Source: Paralvinella palmiformis (lineage: Eukaryota; Annelida; Polychaeta; Terebellida; Alvinellidae). Taken from it: a stretch of 64,000 nucleotides of DNA. The stretch's first letter is position 1. Each line of letters starts with the position of its first letter. The position numbers and the translations under genes were made by a program. The notes beneath the pieces are model-generated. The model made no database searches, was not told the origin of the DNA, and was given only the letters and a program-made list of their open reading frames with translations. Shown here piece by piece: positions 34,825 through 46,678 of the stretch. The stretch lies in assembly GCA_025642065.1 (NCBI GenBank), contig JAODUP010000840.1:214501-278500 (forward strand). The letters run 5' to 3'.

Positions 34825-34975
34825 GTTGTTTAGACTCACCACTGGCTACCCCTGGGACATATCACCTAGGGTACATGTCGCTTCTAGTGAAACAGATCTC
34901 ACAGAAACGGGCATCAGTCGGGTTCTAACCCACAACCCGGAGATTTACAGTGCACCGCTATAATCGCAACGGAAA
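34825..34975 (-). repeat. SINE family 2 copy
   Basis: On the minus strand it has GCGGTGCACTGTAAATCTCC, a GGGTTAGAACCC B-box region and a tail matching CCCAGGGGTAGCCAGTGGTGAG. Confidence 0.6.
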
Positions 34976-34979
34976 GTTA

Positions 34980-36285
34980 AAGACACTGAAAGTGGTATAA
35001 AATACAGCATATTAAGTAACGACCAGGTGTGATACTTGGAGGTGGTGAACCATCATCGAACATGTGGTAAGATTGTTTTAACGTTCTTGATGATTTGTTG
35101 CAGACACTGAATTTTGGCAACCTTCTCTTCCGTCCGCGGACTTTGAGATTGTTTGGTAAAGTTACTCCGGCCTTAATTACCTGTGGTATAACTGTCCGAT
35201 TGAGTCTTGTGCACGTGTAAAGTGCATCTTATCTGACATGAAATCTACCCCCTCTTTATTTGACTTTAAATGTGTGGCTGGCTCGGTGTTATCTAGTTCA
35301 TTGTGCGGTGTACACACATATACACACACACACGTGTTCACGCGATTTGGTGAGACGATTCCAATATAAAACCCGCATGTGACCAATTCACTCACATAAC
35401 CATATTTAAGCCTTTTAGATGATGTGATTTATAAAAATTAGATTATTGGCTTTAGGTGAGCACCTTTATAGATAATAAGCCCAGTGTATGACATATCTTA
35501 CCGGTAATATTGGCTGTGTATCAATTACCAATCAGAACTTGTTGAGGTGAACCTTTAAATCGGTGAAAATGACGCAAACAAATTGACCTATTTATATCAG
35601 ATGTTACAGTTGCGTTTTTTATGTCCGAGTCACTGGCGGAGCGTGTGGGTTAGTTTATGCTGTTCTGTCACGTTGTGTGACAGGTGTTGGATCCGTGTAT
35701 GTTGGTGTTATGTGTTTAGATGACGAACGGCTGAGAATGGACTTGGGATTATAACACGGGATTTGTTTTGACATGTGTTGTTCGGGGATATGTGCGCGGG
35801 GAGTTACACCTGGCTCTGTAACTATCTGTATAACAGTTGATGTTTAGTTAATAGGTAACGTACGCTTCTGTAGTCAGACTGCGCGTGAATGGAGTGTGGG
35901 GGGTGGGGGTGAATCGGTAAATCAATACGCACGCACTTATACATATGTGGGTGTGTAAACACGAACAATTAGATATCCATGCAGGGCAGAATATATGCAA
36001 ACCTGTTTATATATATATATTATGCTGTGAGCCAGTCAGTCAGTAAGAGATTAATTTATTATTTTTCAAGCTGACTTAAGTTCCAGGTTTCTTGTTTACA
36101 GCTGGCACAGCTGATAACTTTCAATTCGAGTAACCTTTGTCGTTGTTACATTCTAAAGAGCCCGACCTGATGGCTAGTGGTGTACAGTTTATTTGATGAT
36201 TTATACCAGAACATAGCATACACTTGTTTATTTCTTTAGGGTGGCGCCAACCACTTAGGTAACGCTACTGATTTCAATCTTGATC
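34980..36285. other. Intergenic, no gene recognised
   Basis: No coding or repeat structure recognised apart from short TA and TG runs. Confidence 0.45.
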
Positions 36286-36287
36286 AG

Positions 36288-36480
36288 CGGGCGCCTGCGT
36301 GGTCTAGCTGGTAGCGCGTTGAATCACAGATCACTACCACCTGAATTTGAATCTCGGCGTGGTCATATCTGAAGGGTGTTTCATCTTTGACTTCGCTTCA
36401 TTACCGTCGGAGGTATCTCCGCCCATTTAGCCTATCATGCGCACAAAGGTGGCCCCATCAATCATCATCATCATCATCAA
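36288..36480 (+). repeat. SINE family 1 copy, full-length
   Basis: Starts GCGCCTGCGTGGTCTAGCTG, has TGAATTTGAATCTC as a mutated B box, the TCATATCTGAAGGGTGTTTC body and an (ATC)n tail. Confidence 0.9.
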
Positions 36481-36574
36481 TGTTGATCAGTCGTGGCGTA
36501 CCTCGATGTCTGCCAGCTCTGACCGTTGTAATTAATCTACCTCCCTTGATGACTGCGATTCACAACTGTTATAT

Positions 36575-36745
36575 AGTACAATGATTAGAGTATCGCATTA
36601 TGTATCACCGAATCGGGGTTCGAGTCATTGTCGTGGCTGGGTTTCTGTATCCCCATGGAGTTATCCTTTGGCCACACATGTTCCAATAGTGACTAGTGTT
36701 GAGGTTAAGTCAAACACTGATCCAATCACCGTTACTCGGTTATTG
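36575..36745 (+). repeat. SINE family 2 copy
   Basis: ATGATTAGAGTATCGCATTA head, GGGGTTCGAGTC B box, TTTCTGTATCCCCATGGAG, then ATAGTGACTAGTGTTGAGG tail. Confidence 0.65.
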
Positions 36746-36854
36746 TTTCAGAATACAGTACGATCTAGGTGTGAGATGTTTCAGTCAACACTCATGAACT
36801 ATTATATAAATTGTTACTTCATTGAACACAAAGAAATCTTGTTTACCGTTTTCT

Positions 36855-36882
36855 CTCTCTCTCTTTCTCTGTGTGTGTGTGT
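36855..36882. repeat. CT and GT short repeats
   Basis: CT run followed by GT run. Confidence 0.7.
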
Positions 36883-37055
36883 TAATAAATGGTATACTCT
36901 TACGTTTTCTGGACATGCATTATCTGATGTGGAGAGTCTTTTCAGCGTAAGTGGAAAGGTCTTACAACAAACACACATCACCTGATTGTGGACAATTATA
37001 GAATCTCGTGTTTCTTAGGTGTAACAAATTGAATTAATCGGCCGATGAAACATGT

Positions 37056-37057
<2 letters not shown>

Positions 37058-37091
<34 letters not shown>
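37058..37091. repeat. (CT)n microsatellite
   Basis: Pure CT run of about 32 bases. Confidence 0.9.
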
Positions 37092-37093
<2 letters not shown>

Positions 37094-37099
37094 ACCGTG

Positions 37100-37895
37100 C
37101 GTTGATAAATCTACAAATTATCTTGTGTCTTCGTAGATCTACACAGTATGCGATGTGTACTTTGCAATCTGTCGGCATCCAAATAAATATAACTGCCATG
37201 ATTTTTAAATAACTTTGAAAATCTATATTTAAATACTCTATGAGCATCTTTTGACACACAATTTTCTCCCATTTTTCTATTGTATTAAATACCTATTCCA
37301 ATTACACGTACTTGTACTTCACTAGCTGACATCAACATTTCTACTATACCTCAGCCTCTCAAGCAGTAATGGGTGTTGGGTTTAAGGTCATTTTCTCACA
37401 CGTTCTCCGGTGCTTCAGTCAGCTATTCACCTACAGCTAAATACACAGCGTCTCACCGAGGCTTGGATAAATGTGGCAATAGGACTCGATTCCGGAGACT
37501 CTGGATATTTGTCTGATGACGTAATGAATCGTTGGGACGTGTAATGCAGTTTCGTTTCGCTTTTCTTTTGATTAGTTGAAGTATCGATCTACCCCGATGA
37601 GTTATTGGTGTCATTATGTTTTGTTAATGTTGTTATTTATTTTTCACTCTTTTTGTTCCACGTGGGTGATCCGTTGCATGTTTTCATCACGTTTTCTGAC
37701 CTAGAAAACCGAGAACGAGTGCTGTTGAGAGAGCACGGAGTTCATAATCATCTTGGTATCGGCATGTTAACAACTGGTTTGGTCTAGATGTCGATCTGGA
37801 AATACTATAGTAATAGTGGAGTGTCAGAGCTGCCTTCATTAAAACATTATTTAATTAAGTCACTTGATATATGTGCGTGTGGGTGTCCGCGCGTG
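37100..37895. other. Intergenic, no gene recognised
   Basis: The frame at 37605-37787 has no recognisable motif. Confidence 0.4.
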
Positions 37896-37896
37896 T

Positions 37897-37950
37897 TATG
37901 ATGATGATGATTGGTGTTTTACGGCTACTTTTGTGCACATGGTAGGCTAA
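37897..37950 (-). repeat. SINE family 1 tail fragment
   Basis: Only the (ATG)n tail plus TTTTACGGCTACTTTTGTGC and GGTAGGCTAA remain. It abuts the inverted-repeat element at 37958. Confidence 0.7.
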
Positions 37951-38695
37951 CTTGACCACCTCTGTAAATGGACCACTTTTTCACAATCTTAAATTATTGC
38001 TATTTTGAGTTTGTATTTTTCTTCTATAACTCGACCACCTCCCAACTCCGTACTTCGACCTTTGATCTCCGTCTAATACTCATGTCTGTCATCCCCTATG
38101 TCAAGCCGGAGTCCAACATGTAGCCTTGTTACGTTCACTAACACACGCGCGTTAATTTAATTGGCTCCCTGTCATCCTGCTACTGGCCAGTCAGGATCGT
38201 TTGGAGCTGTAGTTAAAACGACTGTGTCACAACGAAGCAGCGATCCAGCTGTGTGGCTAGTATGGGCTTAACTGTGTTAAAACAACACCAGTTAATCTGA
38301 AATTCCTGTTTATATGACTTATAGTTATAATAGCTGCAACATCTGAAGCAGTGTTTCAACACATTTTCCTTTCATGTTCATGTCACCAATAAAGCACCAA
38401 TTACCAGCTTCTTCAGCTAAACTTTATTGGCTTTGATTTTATTACAACTTTAATGTACAGTTTCCTGTTTTACAATGGACAAATTAATTTTCATTATTTA
38501 AAAAACATATATACGTGTATATTTTGTCGTCTTTTTATTAATGTGTTTGTATTTTAAACATGTATTAATCTTCAATTGTAGCTGTATTATACATGCATGT
38601 ACATGTATATAATAGCATACTGTTGTAAAAAAAACATCTCCCTAAACTGATCACTTTTGACCAGTCTCTTGGCTGGTCCATTTACAGAGGTTTTA

Positions 38696-38699
<4 letters not shown>
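37951..38699. mobile_element. pogo/Tigger-like MITE with inverted repeats
   Basis: An exact 18-base inverted repeat, ACCTCTGTAAATGGACCA at 37958-37975 and its complement at 38674-38691. The right end read inwards is CAGTAAAACCTCTGTAAATG bounded by TA. CAGT(A/G)AAACCTC ends with a TA duplication are typical of pogo/Tigger elements. The left outermost bases (CTTGACC) differ, so this end is altered. No transposase frame was seen. Confidence 0.7.

Positions 38700-38741
<42 letters not shown>
38698..38741. repeat. (AT)n microsatellite
   Basis: Pure TA run adjacent to the MITE right end. It may have grown from the TA target site. Confidence 0.9.
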
Positions 38742-38743
<2 letters not shown>

Positions 38744-39241
38744 GATGTTTTAATGAGAATTTAATTTTTAGCTTATCATCATTTATAACTGGATATGGTG
38801 CTAATTGAATAAAGTAGGCACATTTTTAATGTCAAGTAAAGAAAAGAAACCCAAGACTACAATAATTAAATATCATAATGGTACAGCTATATAGAGAAAT
38901 GTTTTGGGGTATGTAGCCAATCACACAACTAATCTGGCTGGAATGATGGCTCAGATATTTCTTTAAGAATAAGTTATGTCATCTTACAACTGTTTGTGTA
39001 ATATAGTTCAAGTATTTAATACTTCACGGTGTAGATACTGCCATTTTTTTAATGTCTTTGGTAACAGAGGGATGGTTGGCTGCTGACATGGGTTGGCTAG
39101 AGCGTGGAATGCAAGTTACTCGACTGAAGATTTTTCTGCTGAGGACATCGTGTGGTGTTGTGTTAAAATATTAACTCGTTCTTTCATCACAACTGTGTAT
39201 GGTAAATTTGAGCCATTCTACAGGCGTGTGGACACACACAG

Positions 39242-39272
<31 letters not shown>

Positions 39273-39395
39273 GCTAGAGCTATTTTGTGTTTCTGTTATA
39301 AATGAAACCTTACTTCCTTCTGTTGTTGTAGATGAATGACAAATGACCTTGATATGGCTGTATATTTGTGTGACATCAAAGACAGGGTTTGAAAT
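38742..39395. other. Intergenic, no gene recognised
   Basis: Contains a CA run at about 39232-39268. No gene is recognised. Confidence 0.45.
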
Positions 39396-39399
39396 ACCC

Positions 39400-39720
39400 A
39401 TATATGATAGCGCAGTTAGAACATAGGACTCGTAGCTGAACGGTCGCGGGTTCGAAGCTCCGTGAGCTGCAATGCCGGCATGTGGCGACTGGTTCACTCA
39501 TCTATAAAAAAATGAGTACCTGACAGGAAGCGATGGCTATGTGTTTGAGTAATGCTTTGTGCCTATAATGGCAGCATACGTTGTATGCTTCCTTGGGAGT
39601 TGAGATTTGTGCTGGGTGGAAACAGGTCTGAGTTGGGGATAATAATATTGTAAAGCACCTTAGAGCAGCTTCTAGCTTAATAGGGCGCTCTATAAATGCC
39701 ACATATTATTATTATTATTA
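39400..39720 (+). repeat. SINE family 3 (tRNA-derived head, LINE-like tail)
   Basis: Head TAGCGCAGTTAGAACATAGG, B box CGGGTTCGAAGC, a body with AAAATGAGTACCTGACAGG, then AGCACCTTAGAGCAGC and a 3' end AGGGCGCTCTATAAATGCCA plus (ATT)n. The end resembles the LINE family B tail AAGGGCGCTTTATTAAAT-(ATT)n, which suggests shared retrotransposition machinery. Confidence 0.65.
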
Positions 39721-40570
39721 ATATTACATACAGACATGTCTGATTTTCTATTTCCTTATCCAGACCAGTTTTTACTTGGTTCAGTTTTGAAAGCATTATT
39801 ATTTATTTATTGACGTCACTGTATAATGTCATCAGATATTCTTAGTGTTCTAATTTGTCATTAGTGGGTTAGTTCTCGGGTGTCATGTATGACCTTGAGA
39901 TGGAAACCAACAGCTCTTTTCATACAATTTGCTATAATTGAAAGCTCCTATCAGATAGTTGTTTCAGGGGGGGGGGGCGGTTTTTTGTCCCCCACTAAGA
40001 TTCTTAGTAAAAAAATATGTAATCTAAGGAAATTTTAGTGCATTTTTAGAAATATTTAGTTTCCTGATTTAACTAAATAAGGTCGGCTCTATCTGGTGAT
40101 GTCACTGTTTGTTTCTCAAAACCATTTTAACATAATGTTATACGATAATGTATGATTTAAAGAAATTATGTTTATACAATTTTATGGTGTGATAATACTT
40201 ATGTTAGAGATGTCATAACAGTTGACATGTTGCTGTTGTTGTTGTTAATGTTTTTTTGTTGTTCTTTCATTGATATCCAGCATCATACTCTGAGAAGTAA
40301 ACTTGAGTAATTGTTATACAACGTTCTTAATATTTACATCAGTAGGAATATTGGTGCTAAGGACCTGTACAGTCTACTGCTAGTGCTATCATCACCTGCC
40401 ATATTGAGATATGTAATTTTCAGGTGCCAGTTATAGGCACATAATAGGTACATAACTTACACCACCTGGTCAGCTTATTCATAATAGAACAGGTAACATG
40501 GTCTACCACATAACTCCAGTGTCCAGGTTCCAGGTTGGCCTATATCTGAAGGAAGTTTAATCCTTCCTTT
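39721..40570. other. Intergenic, no gene recognised
   Basis: AT-rich, with a G-run near 39966 and nothing else recognised. Confidence 0.45.
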
Positions 40571-40574
40571 TGGC

Positions 40575-40710
40575 TTAGCCATTCGACAGCACTGCGGTAT
40601 GTGCTGCAAAGCTGTAGGTTGTGGGTTTGAATCCAACTCATACTCGTGCTTGTGGGATGTTTCCTTTGGGATTGAACACCATTAAGGTTAAACTGAATCG
40701 CTCAACTCAA
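40575..40710 (+). repeat. SINE family 2 copy
   Basis: CACTGCGGTATGTGCTGCAA head, GTGGGTTTGAATCCAACTC B box, TGTGGGATGTTTCCTTTGGG, then a shortened tail. Confidence 0.6.
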
Positions 40711-41404
40711 CCTGTGGATATTGTTTGGCATATTCAGTCTGTCATTTTACACAGAAGTGGCAATAAAACGGAAAAAATGTCCTTTGTGGTGCAGTCATCC
40801 AGGGAATACACAAAGCATATGTGTGACCTGTTGGTGGATTCAGACCAGGAAGTCATCAGTTTCTGTTTTTGATGTGTTACCACTGACGCGGTTAGAACAA
40901 ATATTTTGAAGCTACCCATCTATTGCACAGGTAGTTTCAATTTCTACCTGTCTCAGAATTGTTTTTAAATGTTCGACTTGTTTAAGACGATTCATGAGAT
41001 AAAGTTAGCCGGTGCTTATTACTGCTAACAGATTCAGGAGATTCACGTGGTATTTTTGCACTGTTTTTTTGTCAATATGTTTTGCCAATTTGGCAGCAAA
41101 ATATTCCATATTCTGGTCATGGTTTCAGATGATTGAACTGCCTTTGATATAAATGTACACAAGTTGAAGGCACCGGCTTTTATTAGTCTTGCCTCTTTCC
41201 AGTGGTCAGATTATTGCATGATTACGATGTTTCGGAAGTTTTGTCTATTCACAAGTGCTGTAGTACATCATGATAGTTGGCTGTTAATGTGTTCTAGTCA
41301 GCCACCTAGTTAATTTTCAATAAGAAGACTATTGATGCATTGTATTATCAGATTATGATGCCAGATATAAACAAATCAGATAGACATGTTTTAATAAATA
41401 AATA

Positions 41405-41592
41405 TTGGGCACCTCCGTGGTCTAACTGGTAGTGTGTTGGATCACAGATCACTACAACCTGTGTTCGGATTTTGTTATGGGCATATCTGAAGGGTGTTTC
41501 ATCTTTGACTTTACTTCATTAGCTTTGGAGGTCGCTTGGCCCATTTAGCCTACTGTGTGTACAAAAGTGGCCGTAAAACATCAATCATCTTT
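41405..41592 (+). repeat. SINE family 1 copy upstream of the nuclear receptor
   Basis: GCACCTCCGTGGTCTAACTG head, mutated B box TGTTCGGATTT, full body and an AAAACATCAATCATC tail. It ends about 150 bp before the receptor's first coding exon. Confidence 0.9.
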
Positions 41593-41742
41593 TAATAAAT
41601 ATTACCCATCCCACGGGTAAAACTATACATCTGAGACTGTCAAATTATAGGTTTGTTCTAACCCTGCACTGAGCTAATATGAAGCACATGTTAGATTAGC
41701 AATATCATGTGAAATAATCTTATTTTTGTGTCGGTGTTTTAG

Positions 41743-42471
41743 ATGCCAGAAGAACCGGACCTAGGCCTAGAGTCCACCAGAACAGTCCAGCAGCAGATTG
41801 ACACAAACGAGCTCACAATTCCCATTGTCAGTAATGATCTTCTCACAGCATCACCAAGTGTCAAGACTGAGGAGAACACCCTCACATATACAATCTGCAC
41901 TGATTCCAGTACTGAAGTACCAGTGGTGTCACCCTCTAGTGGACAAAATGTGACGGAGTCAGCAGCCTATGCGATCAGCGGAAAGAGCATCGTCCCAGTC
42001 ATGAACATGGCCTCCGTTGGAGGTGCCACTGTTCCAGTGATCCAGGCACAAGGCTTTCCTATGTCTGTGGCAACCAGTGGCAGCCAGACTACCAATCAGG
42101 CAACAGTCTCCATGATGATACAGGGAGTGGGGGGTTCAGGGCCACTGACCCTGATCTATCCTGCACTCATGGCAGAAAACTCCTCAGCATCGTCGACTAA
42201 CAAAACTAGCGCCAGCACATCAATGGTCATGTCACAGGCCGATGCCATGTCACTGCCTTCGGGGTTGATAACAGTCACGCCTCAGACAGAGTCCATGGTT
42301 CTGCCATCTGGTGGCGACATCCTCAGTGGGTTAATGAACCAGGAGAGTTTGGAATTGAAGCATGCTCCAGGAACCCAAAAGGAGATGATTGACATCTCCG
42401 AATTGGCCGCGGTTACGCCGTCTATACATAACGCCATCACAAGTCAGATTATTATGCAAATAAAAAACGAA
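41743..42471 (+). CDS. HR96-like: Nuclear receptor coding exon 1: N-terminal domain
   Basis: 243 codons ending in phase 0 at donor GTAGGT. Starts [13 protein letters not shown]. Rich in Ser, Thr, Met and Val with few charged residues, a possible activation domain (AF-1). The reading frame runs only six codons past the donor before a stop. Confidence 0.85.
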
Positions 42472-45400
42472 GTAGGTATCTCGCAATAGATTTAATACTA
42501 ACGTAAATACAAATCATATTAGTAAGTGAAATTTAGGACCAAAAGAACATTCATACCTTGTTTAAAATATTTGTGTTAAAGATGTATAAATGTAAGTTTA
42601 TTTTATTTAAATATTTATTTTCGGCATACTCCATAATAACTATCATAAAGTGTCGAGCAGATCTGCAACCCGTAGGTTTCTAATAATTTACCAGAAAAGC
42701 TAAAGTTAATTACTGGAGAGTCGAGTATGATGCATAGACTGATGTTTATCAAACACACACCCCTCCCATGAAGTAGCGTTATCTTTTCCATACTTTTTAT
42801 CTTTGAAGAGAAGAAGGGAAATTAATCACTGCAACCATCACTAGATAGCAGAGACATGGGCATCAAAGTTCTCGATATGGAAATAGTTTTGAAAGGGGCG
42901 GTGGACTTCCATTAAACATTGGCACTCATTTTATAGTTTAAATGTAGAGGGAAGTCAAAGGCCCCACAGATTTACTGCTCTTTGCAGCAGTTCCAACTGA
43001 TGTCCACATTTTGGCAGAATTTTGCTATAAAAATACCCTGATATCAATATATATCAGATGTATCTTAAAAGCGGAAGAGGGTCAAATTATCTGAGGTCAG
43101 CCCTACCAAATTGGCTTACTTCATTTCCCATAATCTGATAAACACAAATCATAGTTTTACTCTTGGAATCCCACTAAGAGCACTCCAGTAGCACACTGAC
43201 TTATACTGCAAACCTCCAGGATTTGCATTCAAATCTGATATGTGTCTGTATTTGTGGGATGTTTCATTTTGGAGTTGTCACTTAGCCATATCTTGTACAT
43301 GTGACCATTTTAGAGGCTGGAAAAAACAACTTATTCAATTTCTCTTCACTTCCCACCAACTGGTGTGTCTATAGTATAAATTTTTAAGCTAAATTCTAAC
43401 ACTATCTTCTAGAAATTATGTTTATCGCTACTTATCTGTGTATTTGATTTGCGAAGACCAATCTCTTATTTCATTGCTAAACGTTAACAGGGGGTAGCAC
43501 AAGCCAATGAACAGACAGAAGAAAAGGCTAACAATTCAGATGGTAACGTTAGGTCTCCAACAACGACAACTGGTGACGAGAGTGAGGAAGGGATGTACAT
43601 GCCGAAGCTGAAACGGATCAAAACGTCAACCTCCCTGAGCAAGGAAGACAAAATATGCCGCGTCTGTGGTGACAGAGCTCTGGGTTGTAACTTCGATGCC
43701 ATCTCATGTGAATCGTGCAAAGCTTTCTTCAGACGTAACGCCCTCAAAGACAAGGTTAGTCACTCCACCATTGTTACTGATGATCATATTTATTGAGGGG
43801 GAGTCATATGATGAATAACTAGTTCGTCATCCTTGGTGGCCATAAGGATCATAGTGAGGGGACTATCTCAATTCTGAGTAACATCTTAATGTGTGCAAGA
43901 TTGTTGGGTGATAGTGTTTTTGCTGGTTGAAATATAATTTATTGTTCTGGGGTCAGTAAAGGAAACTGTTTCTAGAGTAGATTTTCTCTGCCTTTATGTG
44001 GCAGAGTAATTTCTCTCGTTCCTTGTGTTGTCTTGGCGACATGCCCACCGACAAGCTGGTCATCGATCCTTATTTTGTTTGCAGCAACCAAGGTGTCTGT
44101 TCGATAGCAACTGTAAAATTGACGTGAACACTCGGAGGTTCTGCCCGTTCTGCCGACTTCAGAAATGTTTTGCTGTTGGAATGAAGAAGGAGTTGATTCT
44201 TGGTAATTCTTTACACAAATCGCTTTAATCTATACCAAAATGTTATATTCGTATCAACTTAAATAGATTTTAAGCCGCTAACATTTGAGTGATGTTTTTG
44301 AGGCTATGACGGCAGTCTGAATGTTGAAGTTCCAATGACAAAATGACCATCCAATAGCACATCGGTTAGAGCAGTGTGCCACAAAATACCAGGTTTGGGT
44401 TCACATCTCAGTGATACCTGCATTTGGGGATGTAACCCTAAGGAGTTGCTACTGGGGCATATATCCAAGATATTGCCAGCATTGAGGCTAAACATGGCAC
44501 TCATTCACGCGCTCGCTCTCACCGAGTTGTAGTGTCACAGTACCACTGAACTGTACCGTCTAACAATACATACAGATAATTGGAGATATTTACTAAATAA
44601 TGTAATTTTCGTTTTTAGCCGTTTCATCCCTGTCATAACAAACACATTAAAATGGCTCACAAACATAAACTTAACTATGATAACTGTCTTTAGGCAGTAA
44701 CTATATACTAACTGGTCGAGTTTTCACTTTATTTCTCTTCAATCATCCATAATGCTCTTAATCTGAACTATTTCAGGTGAAGTTGAGAAAAAGAAGAGGA
44801 ATGAGAAGGTGAGAATGAACCGCGAGAAGCGTTCGAGTAAATCAACTGTCATATCGGAATCGCCATCAACGCCTGTTATAGACACACAAGCACCAGTAGT
44901 GTCTTCTGGAACACCGACTTCACCAACCATAGACACATCACCGAGCCCACAACAACAACAACCCGTGTCCACAGTCACATCACATGAGGTACTCCTACAC
45001 TCACTGACCTCTCAGTCACCAAAACAGGAGTCCATCCTACCCAGTGTTCAGTCATCGAGTGGCATTTTGGGCATGGGATTAACGTTGGGAGGCATGAGCT
45101 TTGCCGTTGCCGGATCTTCGCTGCCGCAAACGAACAGCCTGCCATCGATACCGGTCACCGCTCCCGACGTGACGAATCTTCTCAGCCTGTCAAAATTTGC
45201 TCAGAAGAATGAGATATCGGCCACCGCTCAGCTGGACACTTTACTTATGCGTCATCTGACCACCGAGGAGAACAACATGCTTCAGGAGCTGATGCAAGTC
45301 TATGATTTGTCTTTCACTGTTGATCTGGAGCCACTAATTCACATAAAACATCTCGATCCATCACTGAACCAGCTCGTCAACCAGTCTAGCATCACCGTGC

Positions 45401-45945
45401 TGCGTCTGATCAAGTTCGCCAAACGTCTTGAAGAATTTATTCGCCTAACGCAGCAGTGTCAGATTGGAATCCTCAAGGGCACCTGGATCCACATCCTTCT
45501 GTTGCGATCTGTATCTCTCTACGACAGCGAGCGTGATGTTTGGGTGACTCCTAAGGGTGACATACCTACGGAAATCCTGAAGAATGCCACAGGATTCGTC
45601 AAGCTTCACGATGACCACGTTCGCTATTGCAAGAACATCAAGGCCATCATCCGTGATGACCTGATGATCGTTGTCATCCTGTTAGTCATCGTGCTGTTCT
45701 CGCCCGAAGGGCCGAATGTTATCAATCGTGATTTGGTCTCGAACATCCAAGATAAATATTTGATATTGCTTAAGCATTACCTTGAGTCCAAGTACACGTA
45801 CATGCGCGCAGCTGAGATGTATCCAGCATTGATGTCTAAGCTGAAAGAACTCAAGGAGTTAGCCGAGATTCATGGCAAATACCTGCTGGATGTCAACCCG
45901 AGTGAGATTGAGCCGATCATGTTAGAAATTCTGGACCTGAAATGA
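41743..45945 (+). CDS. HR96-like: Nuclear hormone receptor, HR96/NR1J-like (multi-exon, complete coding region)
   Basis: Coding exons 41743-42471, 43491-43754, 44085-44202 and 44777-45945 join in frame to about 759 residues. Residues 1-298 are a Ser/Thr/Met-rich N-terminus. The DNA-binding domain (about 299-366) has [25 protein letters not shown] and, across the next intron, CLFDSNC...[14 protein letters not shown]; all eight zinc cysteines are present. The P-box ESCKA is the HR96/DAF-12-group type rather than EGCKG. A long Ser/Pro/Gln-rich hinge (about 370-530) precedes the ligand-binding domain (about 530-759) with [20 protein letters not shown] and a terminal AF-2 core PIMLEILD. Family role: ligand-regulated transcription factor of the VDR/PXR-related group, tied to xenobiotic and lipid responses. 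The ligand is unknown. An AG acceptor lies directly before the ATG, so a 5'-UTR exon lies upstream. Confidence 0.9.
43160..43325 (+). repeat. SINE family 2 copy in receptor intron 1
   Basis: AGCACACTGACTTATACTGC head, TTTGCATTCAAATCTG for a decayed B box, TTTGTGGGATGTTTCATTTT, ATATCTTGTACATGTGACC. Confidence 0.55.
43491..43754 (+). CDS. HR96-like: Nuclear receptor coding exon 2: first zinc finger
   Basis: Acceptor TTAACAG, donor GTTAGT, phase 0 in and out, 88 codons. A basic PKLKRIKT stretch precedes the finger, followed by the ESCKA P-box and [10 protein letters not shown]. Confidence 0.92.
44085..44202 (+). CDS. HR96-like: Nuclear receptor coding exon 3: second zinc finger
   Basis: Acceptor TTTGCAG, donor GTAATT, phase 0 to phase 1. 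Encodes CLFDSNC with five-residue spacing, CPFC, and the conserved [16 protein letters not shown] end of the DNA-binding domain. Confidence 0.92.
44345..44510 (+). repeat. SINE family 2 copy in receptor intron 3
   Basis: AATAGCACATCGGTTAGAGC head, TTTGGGTTCACATCTC B box, GCATTTGGGGATGTAACCC, GCATATATCCAAGATATTGC, then TTGAGGCTAAAC. Confidence 0.6.
44777..45945 (+). CDS. HR96-like: Nuclear receptor coding exon 4: hinge and ligand-binding domain
   Basis: Acceptor TATTTCAG, phase-1 entry. Begins with a basic [10 protein letters not shown] segment, likely nuclear localisation, then a Ser/Thr/Pro/Gln-rich hinge. The ligand-binding domain follows in one exon: [14 protein letters not shown], the helix 3-5 signature, and the final [13 protein letters not shown] before TGA. 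Confidence 0.92.
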
Positions 45946-46193
45946 TGTTTGTGTGTGTGTGTGAGGGGGGTGGAGTGGATGTGTTTTTGTGGGGGGAGGA
46001 GGTGGTGGGGATAGCTCACAATTTTTTGAAGACTTTTATTTGCGCTTGCTTTTGAATGTGATTAAGTGAGATTGTGATAACCCTAGTTAAAAATTTCTGG
46101 CATATTGACAGCTAACTGTGTGTGTGTGAGTACTAGAGTAATCTGCCACTTATAACGATGTGTGTGCTGTATATCTGTATTTAACGTTGAGAT

Positions 46194-46199
46194 TATTAA
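46194..46199 (+). promoter_or_regulatory. Possible ATTAAA poly(A) signal of the receptor gene
   Basis: ATTAAA about 250 bases after the receptor stop codon. It is the nearest common poly(A) hexamer variant found; its use is inferred. Confidence 0.25.
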
Positions 46200-46636
46200 A
46201 GCTTTGGGTTAGTATTCCAATCAGGATCACGGAACAATGCAAACGAAGTATACAAGACATTTATCATAGCAGATAGTGTGAGGCTTATCTTAAATTGACG
46301 ATGAAATAATTATTTTAGCAAGTCATTGCGTGCATGTTCATGTATGCATTTTATGTATTCCGATGTAGGTGTCAGTGTTTATCAGATGTTTTATCAGATG
46401 TGTTTATCAGATGTAAGTATTTACTTTCTTTGTTATTTCACGTTTGATGCTCCTCTGAGCAGATGTAATCGAGACTTGACATTCCAGCCTTCTGACTGAT
46501 CTATAAGTAACGTTACTTAGCTCCAATAGTGCAGAATTTACTCAACTGTCATTGGAGCATGTAGCTTGCAACCCTTTCAATGCAAAGGTCATCCATCTTT
46601 CGTACTGTTAACCTCCACCAGCTCCTGTGAGTTAGG

Positions 46637-46678
<42 letters not shown>

